From Scylla paramamosain (taxonomy: Eukaryota > Arthropoda > Malacostraca > Decapoda > Portunidae): a stretch of DNA of 64,000 nucleotides. A program made the translations under genes and the position numbers. Below, one piece after another: positions 1 to 11,464 of this stretch (the stretch's first letter is position 1; every line of letters begins with the position of its first letter). The DNA is taken from assembly GCF_035594125.1 (NCBI RefSeq), contig NC_087192.1, positions 12,611,001 to 12,675,000 of the forward strand. The letters are read 5' to 3'. The notes beneath the pieces were generated by a model that was given only the letters and a program-made list of their open reading frames with translations, was not told the DNA's origin and did no database searches.

Positions 1-26
1 TATATATATATATATATATATATATT
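1..26. repeat. (TA)n microsatellite, cut by window start
   Basis: Pure alternating TA to base 26, followed at once by inverted satellite sequence. The true length is unknown because the window begins inside it. Long (TA)n tracts also occur inside forward satellite segments, so this may be a mirror counterpart, but the flank is too short to prove that. Confidence 0.9.
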
Positions 27-2430
27 TCCCTCATTCAGGCTACTTTTCATTCTTTTTAGCGTTTTGGTGCCTTTTACGCTCATAAACACCCAAATGACAC
101 GTTTCTGGTAATGACACGTTTCAGGTATAATCCAATATAGGGTGCTTTGCATGCATTTTGGTGTTTTAACACTTAAAACACGTTTTTTTAAATATTATTC
201 TATTTCTCTATAAAGGGTGTTTTGCATGCGTTTTAACGTTTTTGTACTTAAAAAAGTAAAAAAAAAAACATCTTAAAGACATTATTTTGATAACATTATT
301 ATGTTTTCCAATATAACGTGTTTTCCCATGGTTTTTAGAGTTTTGGTACGTAAGCTGAAAAACACTCAAATGACATGTTTCTGGTAACTTTGTTTATTTA
401 ATTATCTTTTATTTATTTATTTATTATTTATCTATTTATTTATTTTTTTTCCATATAAGATGCTTTGCATGCACTTTAGCATTTTGGTACATGACAAGCC
501 CAAAAAACACTCATCTTACACGTTTTTACCAATGTTGTTCTGATTTTTCTTATAGGGTGCTTTGTATGCATTTTGGCTTTTGGTCCCTAACATGGTGCTA
601 ATCACTCACAATACACCTGTTTGGTAATGCCGCTTTGTTTCTCCATATAGAGTGCTATTCATGTGTTTAAACGTTATGGTGCCTAAGAAACTATAAACAT
701 TCATACACGTTTCTCTTAATATCGTTTCGTTTCCCATAATAGATAATTTGCATGCATTTTTAGCGTTTTGGTACCTGAGAAGCTCAAAGACACTCAAAAT
801 ACACGTTTTTCATAAAATTGTTCTGTTTCTCCGTAAAAGGTATGTTGCATGTTATTTAGCATTTTGATTTGTAAAGAAGTTCAAGAACACTCACAAGACA
901 AGTTTTCGATAATGTTTTAGTTTGCCATTTAGGGTTTTTTTCCATTCTCTTTAGCGTTTTGGTGAATAAAAAGCTCATAAACAGTCAAAATGTTGATGTT
1001 GTCACGTTACCTGTTATTGGGTGCTATGTATGCATTTTGCCTTCTTTTTTTTTAACTACAAAGCTCGAAAACACTTAAAACACATGTTTTTGTTAATGTC
1101 TTTCTGTTTCTCCAAAAGGGTGTTTTCTATGCGTATTAGCAAAAACACTCTAAAGACACGATTTTGATAAAGTTGTTTTCTTTTCCAAAATAGCGTGTTT
1201 TCCATGCTTTTAAGCGTTTTGCTACGTAAGAAGCTGAAAAGCACTTTGAAGTTTTTTTTTTCCATATAGTGTGCTTTGCATGCAATTTAGCGTTTTGGTA
1301 CCTCATATTACACGTTTTCAGCATTATACTTCTCATTCAGCTTATAAGATGGTTTGTTTGCATTTTTGCGTTTTTCTCCCTAACATAGTAAAAATAAACC
1401 CTAATACACGTTTCTGGTAATGTTGTTCTGTTTCTGCATATAGAGTGCTATTCATGTATTCTAGTGTTTTGGTACCTAAGAAGCTGAAAAACACACATAA
1501 TGCACGTTTCTTTTTTATCGTTTTGTTTCCCATATTGGGCACTCTGTATGCATTTTTTCTAGTGTTGCTACCTAACAAGCTCAAAACACTAAAAAGACAC
1601 GTTTTCTATAATGTTAATTTGTTTTTCTATATCGAGTTTTTTTCCATATTTTTTTAAGCGTTTTGGTGTCTAATACGCTTTTAAACACCCAAATGACACG
1701 TTTCTGATAATATTGTCTCGTTACTCTCTATAGGGTAATTTGCATGCATTTTGGCATTTTGATACCTAACAAGCTCAAAAACCGTGAAAAGCATTTTTTT
1801 GGTAATGTCCTTTTCTCCGGATAAAAAAAAAAGTATTTTGTATCCGCTTTAGCGTATTTACTCGTACACGAAATAAGAGAGAGAGAGAGAGAAAAAAAAA
1901 CTCAAAAGACACGATTCTGATGAAGTTCTTTTGTTTTCCAATATAACGTGTTCTCCATGCTTTTTAGCATCTTGGTAGGTAAGAGGCTGAATATAACTCA
2001 AAACAAACGTTTTCGATAATGTCTTCTTTTCCAATATGGGGTGCTTTCCATGCACTTTGCCGTTTTGCTACCTAACAAGCTAAAAAAAAAAACACTTATA
2101 TTAAACGTTTTTAGCAATGTTACTCTGATTCTTCTTATACAGTGCTTTGCATTCGTTTTGGCGTTTTCTCCCTAACATGGTGGTGATCGGTCATAATACA
2201 CGTTTTTGGTAATGTTGTTCTCTTTATCCATATAAAGTGTAATTCATGTGTTTTAGCGTTTTGGTAGCTAAGAATGTGAAGAAAATTCATATTACATATT
2301 ACATATTTCATATACATAAAGACCTAGCATGTAACATAAAGATCCAAAAAATCCTCATATAACACATTTTAAGCATTATTGTTCTCATTCTTCTAATAGG
2401 TTGTTTTGTATACATTTAAGCGTTTTCTTC
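27..2430 (-). repeat. Divergent satellite block, inverted orientation
   Basis: About 25 degenerate copies of the ~95-bp monomer, read here as its reverse complement. The recurring landmarks are GCGTTTTGGT (complement of ACCAAAACGC), a GGTGCTTTGCATGCATTTT-like stretch, and ACACGTTTCTGGTAATG (complement of CATTACCAGAAACGTGT). The copies differ from one another much more than equivalent copies after 9741 do. Small embellishments are an AT-rich (TTTA)-like patch near 395-450, an (AG)n patch near 1876-1892 and short homopolymers. Open frames of 60-80 codons are accidental readings of the repeat and are not genes. Orientation is opposite to all satellite after 4189. Confidence 0.9.
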
Positions 2431-2695
2431 TTTTTTTTTTTTTTATAGGAGGAAGCAGTATCATAGGAGGAGGCAGTAGACACCTGCCGAAACGATAATT
2501 ACTCCCAGTGAGGTCTAAAGCACTGTTCAGGGGGTGCTGTGAACTTATCATTAAACCCAGCTGTGACCTCACTGAACGTTTCCCTTTGTGTCTCATAACA
2601 CAGCCTGCCCTCTAAAGACAACTCTCTTCCTCCACACAAAACTATAATGCACCTAATAACACACACACCCTTCACTCAGAAATTTTAAAATCATC

Positions 2696-4188
2696 ATGAC
2701 GACTCCTACACCAGCCTCGGAGTTCCCATCTGGGGAGGGGACCATAAATGTCCCCAGGTCGGACTGCCTTTCTGTCGACGACCCTAAGTGTCTTGACACC
2801 CCCCTCAACTTTTTCTTCATTAACTTCTGCAACATTCGCGGTCTAAGATCTAATTTTCAATCTGTAGAACACCACCTCTCCTCTTCTAAACCTCATCTTT
2901 TCCTCACTGAAACTCAGGTGTCTGAGGCAACTGACAGTAGCCCCTTTTCTGTTCCCTCCTACTTTCTCTATCCTCATTTTCGATCCAAAGCTGGATGCTG
3001 CGTTTATGTGCGCAATGTCTTAACCTGCTCTCGTGCCCACGCTCTTGAATCTTCCGAGTTTTCCACCATCTGGCTACGACTACAGAGTCACTCTCATACT
3101 AAATTTATCTGTATACCTCTCACCTAACTCCTCTGACTATAAGAAATTCTTTGACTACTTAACTTCCAAAGTGGAGCATATTCTGACCCTCTTTCCTTTC
3201 ACCTAACTCCTCTGACTATAAGAAATTCTTTGACTACTTAACTTCCAAAGTGGAGCACATTCTCACCCTCTTTCCTTTTGCAGAGATCTCCATTCTTGAA
3301 GACTTCAATGTTCACCACCAGCTTTAGCTTTCCTCTCCCTTCACTGACCATCCTGGTGAACTAGCCTACAACTTTGCTATCCTCCTTGACCTAGAGCAAT
3401 TGGTGCAACACCCTACTCGTATTCCTGACAGTCTTGGAGATACGCCCAACATTCTTGACCTTTTCCTGACCTCTAATCCTTCTGCATATGCTGTCACCCT
3501 TTCTTCTCCGTTGGGCTCCTCCGATCACAATCTCATATCTTTATCTTGTCCTATCGCTCCAATCCCTTCTCAGGATCCCCCTAAGCGAAGGTGCTCCTGG
3601 CGTTTTGCCTCTGCTAGTTGGGGGGACCTGAGGAGGTATTTTGCTGATTTTCCTTGGAATGACTACTGCTTCCGTGTCAGAGACCCGTCTTTGTGTGCTG
3701 AGCGCATAACAGAGGTGATAGTGTCTGGCATGAAGGCGTACATTCCTCACTCTTTTCTCGACCTAAACCTTCTAAACCTTGGTTTAACACAGCTTGTTCT
3801 CGTGCTATACATGATAGAGTGGTGGCCCACAAAAGGTACTTAAGCCTTCCATCACCAGAATCTCATGCACTTTATATTTCTGCCCGGAATCATGCCAAGT
3901 CTGTTCTACAACTAGCCAAAAACTCCTTCATTAACAGAAAATGTCAAAACCTTTCAAGATCTAACTCCCCTCGTGACTTCTGGCATCTAGACAAAAATAT
4001 CTCCAATAACTTTGCTTCTTCTTCTTTCCCTCCTCTATTTCAACCAGATGGCAGCACTGCTATCACATCTATTTCTAAAACTGAACTCTTCGCTCAAACC
4101 TTTGCTAAAAACTTTACCTTGGACGATTCTGGGCTTGTTCCTTCCTCTCCTCCACCCTCTGACTACTTCATGCCACCTATTAAAATTT
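2696..4188 (+). pseudogene. Broken non-LTR ORF2: endonuclease plus pre-RT linker
   Basis: The start chosen is the ATG at 2696, with A at -3. The first stretch (143 codons) carries the endonuclease/exonuclease/phosphatase-type N-terminus: an Asn in FCNIRGLRSN (residue ~46) and the catalytic-type Glu in LTETQ (residue ~72). Reading is lost near 3112-3130, where a small indel meets a 79-bp tandem duplication. It resumes in another frame with an EDFNVHH motif at 3298-3318 (the usual Gly before Asp is Glu). A TAG follows at 3325, then the catalytic His motif SDHNLIS near 3520. A second frameshift near 3755 moves the frame to 3819-4188, a linker with no reverse transcriptase motifs. There are at least two frameshifts, one stop and loss of RT, so the copy is dead. 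Endonuclease identity is firm; exact clade is not. Confidence 0.8.
3121..3278 (+). repeat. 79-bp tandem duplication inside the LINE ORF
   Basis: Bases 3121-3199 and 3200-3278 are adjacent copies, both starting CACCTAACTCCTCTGAC, with two visible differences (GCATATTCTGACC against GCACATTCTCACC). Because 79 is not a multiple of three, the duplication shifts the endonuclease reading frame. It must postdate insertion or have occurred in an already defective source copy. Confidence 0.9.
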
Positions 4189-6235
4189 TTTTTGACCTTA
4201 CGTAACAAAACGCTGAAACGCGTGAATTGCAATCTATATGGAGAAACAGAAATTTGTTTTGAGTGTTTTTTTTCTTCACATTTTTAAATACCAAAACGCT
4301 AAAATGCACGTAAAGTACCCACTAATGAAAAATGAAAAGACAGGAATATATCTTTAGGAATATGTGTTTATGAGATTGTTAGGCACCAAAACGTTAAAAT
4401 ACAAAGAAAGCTCCCAATACGGGAAAACAAATCAGTATTACCAAAAACGTGTCTAATGAGAGCTTTTCAGCTACTTAAAGTACCAAAACTGTAAAACGTA
4501 AGCAAAACGCATTTTTTTTTTTTGAAGAAACAGAATAACATTACTAAAATCAAATATTTTTAGTATTTTTTAGCTTATTACGTAGAAAAACGTCAAAATG
4601 AATGAAAGGTACCCTATATGAAGAAATAAAAAAAAAAACACTACGAGGAACGTGTATTATGAGTGTTTTGAGCTTCATAGGTACCAAAAAAAAAAAAAGC
4701 ATTAATAGCACTCTATACGGAAAAACAGAACAATATTACTAAAAAGAGTATTTTGCAGGTATTTCACACTATTAGGTGATAAAACGCAAAAAATCAATAA
4801 AAAAAAAAAGCATTCAATATGGGGAAAAGAAACAACATTTCCAGAAACGTGTCTTTTGAGTACTGATGTGCGTATTAGTTAAGAAAACACTTAAAAGCAA
4901 AAAAATCACTGTCTATAGGAACACAAGACAACATTACCAAAATTGTATCTTTTGACCTATTTCCAAAAAGCTTAAAAAATGCAAAACGCCCTTTATGGAG
5001 AAACACAAGAGCATTACCAGAAACAAGCATTTTGCTTTTTTTTTTTTTTTTTTTTTATCTTTGTCGAAAAAAATGCCAAAATCCAAGGGGAGTAATCTAT
5101 ACGGGGAAACGAAGGAACATTACGATAAGCGTGTATTATAAGTGTTTTTGAGCTTCTTACGTATCATAATGCTAAAACGCATGAATAACACTCTATATGG
5201 AGAAACAGAATAATATTACCAAAAATGTGTATGTGTTAGGCATGGGTAAAGGAAACGAGATTTCTAAAAAAATATCTTTTAAGAGTTTATGAGCGTGTTA
5301 GGCACCAAAACGCTAAAAAAATATTAAAGGCACCGTATATGGGAATACAAAATAACATTACAAAAAACGTGTCTTTTGAGTGTTTTCAGCTACTTACGTA
5401 CCAAAACGAAAAAAAAAATATATATATAAAACATGAAAACACTCTTTTATTACCAAAAACAAATATTGTGAGTGTTTATTAAGTACATAAACGCCAACAT
5501 ATATGGAAAGTACTTCATATGAGGAAATGAAAAGAATTTACTAGAAACGAGTGTTATAAGAATTTTTAATATTCTTAGGTACCACAATGAAAAAAAACGT
5601 ATGAATTGTACTCTATATGGAGAAACAGAAAATATTACGAAAAAAGTTTATTTTCACACTGTTAGGTACCCAATCGCCAAAATGTACGCAAAACATTTGT
5701 ATATGAGGAAAGGAAGCGATATTTCCCGAAACGTGTTTCTGACGTGTGTATGAGCTGGCTAGGCACAAATTAATAAAGCATGGAAAGCACCCTATATAGG
5801 GAAACAAAGCAACATTACCAAAAACCTATTTTTTTTTTTTTTTTTTTTTTGAGCTACATAAGTACCAAAACGCTAAAACGCTTCCAGAAAAATTCTTCGT
5901 GGAAAAACAGTACAACTATCCCAAAAACGAGTATTTTGAATGTTTTTAGCTTGTTATGTAGAACAATGCAAAACTGCACGCAAAGTATTCTGTGTGGGGA
6001 AACGAAAGGACATTACGAGAAAATTGTTTTACATGAGTTTTTACATTTCTACGTACCATAATACTAAAATGCATGACAAGCACTCTATATGTAGGAACAA
6101 CAATATTACTAAAAAAGTGTTTTTTTTTTTCACATTATCAGGTACTAAAACGCCAAAATGCGTGAAACAAACGACTTTATCAGAAATGTGTCTTTTGAGT
6201 GTTTATCAGCATGCCATGTTGCCCAAAATGTCTGT
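4189..6235 (+). repeat. Edge satellite block, forward orientation
   Basis: About 21 monomers corresponding to the right-hand 2 kb of the standard segment (compare 16385-18425). They follow the same I-II-III-IV-V order but carry more differences from the internal segments than those carry from each other. One example is a simple ATGAATGAA at 4599, where internal segments have an expanded (ATGA) run, as at 16790. A type V copy near 5230-5290 is shortened, and the same shortened form is found in every internal segment. I read this as the array edge that escaped homogenisation. No gene is seen. Confidence 0.88.
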
Positions 6236-6379
6236 GTCAGCTACAGGTTGAGGTTTCCCGTTAAGGAAAATAAATGAATAAAAGGAAAATGAAATAAATA
6301 AATATAAACAAATATAGAAAATAAAGTAATAGAAAGGTAAATGAGTAAATAGATTAAAATAAATAAATAAATAAATAAA

Positions 6380-6678
6380 CGATGCCGGTGCCGATAACGA
6401 TGCGATTTTCACGATAACGAAGCGGATTTCACGATAACGATGCAGTTTTCACGATAACGATGCGATTTTCAATAAGACGCGGGAATCAATTTAAACGAAG
6501 CGAGTTTCACGATAACGATGCGGTTTTCACGATAACGAAGCAATTTTCACGATAACGACGCGGGAATCACATTAAACGAAGCGAATTTCACGATGACGAC
6601 GCAGGAATCACATTAAACGAAGCGAGTTTTACGATGACGACGCGGGAATCGCATTAAACGAAGCGAGTTTTCACGAAG
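6380..6678 (+). repeat. 20-bp minisatellite, module copy 1
   Basis: About 15 imperfect units of the form ACGATAACGATGCGATTTTC. Later units drift to a longer form with GACGCGGGAATCACATTAAACGAAGCGA. Units abut without unique spacers. CpG (CGAT, ACGA, GCGA) is unusually dense against the AT-rich surroundings. Confidence 0.9.
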
Positions 6679-6704
6679 TGTGGGGACAGTGGCGCTGCAA
6701 CCCT

Positions 6705-7018
6705 CCAGCCCCTCACACTGAACAAGAGGTCATCAGAAAGACAATTTTGACAAACTCACCAGTCACTGCCATGGAAGGCGCACTCTTCTCCCCAAAAGAG
6801 GTCCCTCGCATGGCAGTGTCTGGGGCATGATGGAGGCCAATTTACTCCTTTGTAGTTAGGTCCTGAACGCTAATTTTGATGAACTACTACACACAATTCA
6901 CCAGACACTGTCACGGAAGGAGGAGCCCGTATCTCCCCATCAGGGCCCCAATGGTGGCAGTATCTGGTGGTTGGTGCGTAGTGTTAACGATGGCCTCTTG
7001 TTGGGTGTGAGGGGCTGG
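6705..7018. mobile_element. 314-bp inverted-repeat element with two hairpins, copy 1
   Basis: The outer arms 6705-6734 and 6989-7018 are inverted repeats matching at 27 of 30 positions, starting CCAGCCCCTCACAC. Inside are two related stem-loops in direct order, 142 bp apart. Hairpin 1 has arms 6759-6773 and 6809-6823; hairpin 2 has arms 6901-6914 and 6954-6967. Their loops are also similar (GAAGG...CTCCCC). The size and terminal inverted repeats suggest a MITE-like element. A structured non-coding RNA is the alternative. No target-site duplication is visible and there is no ORF. Confidence 0.6.
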
Positions 7019-7190
7019 AAGTGGACGATCATATCTTAATAAGGAGGTAAAGGAGGAGCGGGACTTGCTGCCCGATCCCCGCCCTGGGCCCCGGGTGGAA
7101 CCAGACAGCCACCCTCCCCTCCAGTACGCTCCCCCTGTCCTCCACGGGCCGGAACGAATTTTGGATGGTAAGTTTCCGAATCGAGATTGA
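7011..7190 (+). other. Coding-like stretch with consensus splice donor, copy 1
   Basis: After a TGA at 7008, a frame of 59 codons without Met runs to TGA at 7188. It is GC-rich in an AT-rich setting and rich in Pro, Glu and Arg (KEVKEERDLLPDP, then PPLQYAPPVLHGPERILDG). A perfect donor, GATG/GTAAGT, falls at 7167/7168 in this frame. It could be the end of an exon captured from a host gene or from a larger transposon. I do not recognise the protein, see no convincing acceptor and no downstream partner exon, so it is not called a CDS. Confidence 0.4.
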
Positions 7191-7506
7191 ATTTTGCGAT
7201 GAATATTAAATCGTCGTCAGTACATGAGAAGTGGTGTTGCTTGACGCGAGAGAGAAAATCAGTTCATCAGTGAGGCGAGACGAGGTTGTACCTCTGAGTG
7301 CCCTGCGTATCCCTGTGTCTCTCATAATAGCAATGATTTATTTAGGGCAATGACTTCAGCTTGCCTACAGTGCGCATTTGAGGCGAGTTAGAAATAAATA
7401 AATCTTGGACAATATTATATGTGATTTTTAGACACAGTCATCGCATAACACTATTGACAACATGTTGGAATTGACAGGAACCAGGACAACCACCTGGCCC
7501 AGTATC

Positions 7507-8486
<980 letters not shown>

Positions 8487-8661
8487 GCTTGCTGTGGTGT
8501 TAATACTTATTAAGTTAATCAAACGTGAGCCTTCACCGGTCCAGAATGCCAGCGTGAGGGAGAAAAACGAGGGAACAATTACACTAGATGAAGAATTGTA
8601 TGAGAAAAGAGGATAATAATTTGGGTGATACAAGTTATGAAGATGATATCAAGGAAAGTTA

Positions 8662-9040
<379 letters not shown>

Positions 9041-9260
9041 TTTATTAATCAATTTTTTTTATATGGTTTACTATATTTCTGCTTCCGGTGCTCAGGTGAC
9101 ATTAGGGAGCCAGGTGTGCATGGAGTGAGTTTTGGAGTGAATGAAAATTAAGGTCCTGATAATTTGAAGTGACATAAATCTAAAATAAGGGATTATTATT
9201 ATCATTATTATTTTTATTTATTTTTTAGTTACTTAGTTTAGTTATTTATATTTTAGTTAT

Positions 9261-9725
9261 TTATATTTTAGTTACTGATCTTAAAATTTTGCTTACGTCC
9301 CCCTTGTTATAACCCTTATACCACTTAATGACGTCTATCAGGTCCCATCTTAACCTACGTCTCTCTAAAGAATGGAAATTTAACAGCTTCAATCTCGCTT
9401 CGTAAGGAATACTCCTCATCCCCTGTATCCTTTTAGATATTCTCCTGTGTACTGATTCTAATAGACTTATATCCTTCCTGTAATATGGGGACCAGAACTG
9501 CACAGCGTCTGACCAGTTCCAAATATCATTTTAACATTACTTCAGAACTTCTACTTTTAATACTCCTAAAAATTAATCCTAATACCCTGTTTGCCCTCTT
9601 TCTGGCCTCTATGCATTGCTTTCCTAAGTATAACTCATAAATCTTTTTCGCACCCTGAACCTACCAGAGCTTTGTTATTTATTGTGTACATACTGTGTGG
9701 GTTTCCTCTAACTACGATAAGATTT
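9261..9725 (-). pseudogene. Non-LTR reverse transcriptase C-terminal fragment, copy 1
   Basis: On the minus strand an 80-codon open part (9261-9503) carries QFWSPYYRKDI, LESVHRRISKRI and LKLLNFHSLERRRLRWDLI. This is the characteristic region after the catalytic core in CR1/jockey-type retrotransposon reverse transcriptases. Upstream (9504-9725) further RT-like sequence is readable with frame changes and an in-frame TGA, including GSGCEKDL and EARKRANRVLGLI. The true 5' end is missing, so this is a 5'-truncated, decayed copy. The stop lies in a 15-bp-unit TAACTAAAATATAAA-like tail (about 9190-9265), as at the 3' end of such elements. Confidence 0.85.
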
Positions 9726-11427
9726 ATGACTTTCTTTTTTGTTCCTTAGTTACTAAAACGTACAAAATCCCCAAAATGTATTCAAAATACCCTATATTGC
9801 TAAAGAAAACGCCATTATGAGAATATTGTCTTATGAGTGTTTTTGAACTTCTTACGCACAAAAAACGTTAAAACTCTTTGTGAAGAAACAGAATAACATT
9901 ACCAAAAATGTGTATTTTGAGTGTATTTCACATTGTTAGGTCCCATAACCCGAAACTGCATACAAAGCATCCTCTATGGGGAAACGGAACATGATTTCCA
10001 GAAATGTGTCTTTGAAGTGTTTGTGAGCGTGCTAGGCATAAAAAAGCTAAAAAGCAAGGAAAACACCCTATATGGGAAATGAAAAAAAAAGCATTACCAA
10101 AAAGTGTCTTTTCAGTGTTTCGAGCTACTTACGTAACAAAATGTTAAAATGTATGCAACCCTGTATGGAAAGGAGAATAACTATCAAAAACAATTATTTT
10201 GATTTTTTTTTTTTTGAGCTTGCTACGTACAAAAACGCCAAAACGCTGTGAACAACTTTACATGTGAAAAAAAAACAACAACAATACGAGAAACGTTTAT
10301 TATGAGTGTAAGCTTATTAGGTACGAAAACTCTAAAACTCATAAAAAGAATTCCTTACGGAAAAAAAAGAAAAATACAAAAAACATGCATTTTGAGTGTA
10401 TTTTACATTCTTAGTTTCCCTAACGCAATATGCATGCAAACCACTCTATAAGATGAAAGTAAACGACATTTCCAGTAACGTGTCTTTTGAGTGTTTGTAA
10501 GCGTGTTAGGCACAAAAACCTAAAAAGCATAAAAATGTACGATATATGAAGAGATAGAACAACATTACCAAAAACGTGTATATTGAGTACATTTCACATT
10601 GCAAGGTACCAAAACGACAAAATGCATGCAAAGCACACTATTTGGGGAAATGACCTATTTAGGTTAAGGAAACGAAATTTCCCCCAAAAAACGTTTTTTT
10701 TTTGTTTTGTTTTTTGTTTAGTTTCTATGAGCGTGTTAGGAATGAAAACACACAGAAAAAAAGAAATGGAAAACACCCTATATGGGGAAAAAAAGAAAAA
10801 CTATCAAAAACAACTCTTTTCAGTGTTTTTTGACCTCCTTACGTACCAAAACTCTAAAACACATGCAAAATACACTTTATGGAGAAACAGATTAACATTA
10901 CCAAAAACAAGTATTTTCATCGATTTTGAACTTTTTACGCACAATTTCGCCAAAATGCATTGAAAATACGATATATGGGGTAACGAAAGAACATTACGAG
11001 AAACATGTATTATCAGTGTTTTTAAGCTTCTTAGGTACAAAATCGTTAAATCGCATAAATACCACTCATTATGAAGAAATAGACAAACTTTACCAAAAAT
11101 GTGTTTTTCAGTATTTTTCACATTCTTAGTTACCAAAACACCAAAGTGCATGCAAAGCCCTTCATAATGGAAAACGAAAGGAAATTTCCAGAAACGTTTC
11201 TTTTGAGTGTTTATAAGCGTTTTATGCATCAAAACGATATATGGGGAAAGGAAACGAGATTTCCAGAAACATGTGTTTTTAGTGTTTACACGCGTGCTAG
11301 GCACCAAAACGCTAAAGAGCATGGAAATCACCCTATATGGAATACAAAACTACATTATAAGAAACTTGTCTTTTGTGTGTGTGTGTGTTTTTTTTTTTTT
11401 AGCTTCTTATGTACCAAAACAATAAAA

Positions 11428-11464
11428 CATGCATGCATGCATGGAATCCATGCATGCATGCATG
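11428..11464. repeat. 37-bp ATGC palindrome, segment 1
   Basis: Two perfect 18-bp inverted arms (CATGCATGCATGCATGGA and its complement) flank a single A at 11446. It lies in a type II monomer where other type II copies have a simple GCATGCAAAAC, so it grew by local expansion or fold-back. It could extrude as a cruciform. Confidence 0.95.

Larger units (their letters stand above)
2445..4188 (+). mobile_element. Non-LTR retrotransposon, 3'-truncated
   Basis: This block of higher GC content sits between a T-tract (2431-2444) and forward satellite. Bases 2445-2695 are a non-coding leader. A broken ORF2 follows, with an endonuclease region and then the linker that precedes reverse transcriptase. 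The reverse transcriptase itself is absent: homology stops near 4188 at a T-run that merges into satellite TTTGACCTTACGTAAC. Most LINE copies lose their 5' end, so keeping the 5' part and losing the 3' part points to later rearrangement rather than ordinary truncated insertion. I saw no target-site duplication. The clade is jockey/CR1-like by endonuclease and linker style, inferred. Confidence 0.8.

Noticed and set aside
2445..2695. Possible first ORF (ORF1) of the LINE
   Set aside because: No open frame of useful length or gag-like motif; treated as leader.
6206..6412. Minus-strand 68-codon hydrophobic ORF across the AAAT-rich lead, in every module
   Set aside because: It spans the satellite/module junction and simple AT-rich repeats; hydrophobicity comes from low-complexity Phe/Leu/Ile/Tyr codons.
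6380..6678. CRISPR-like array
   Set aside because: The 20-bp units are directly adjacent and imperfect, with no unique spacers, in eukaryotic DNA.
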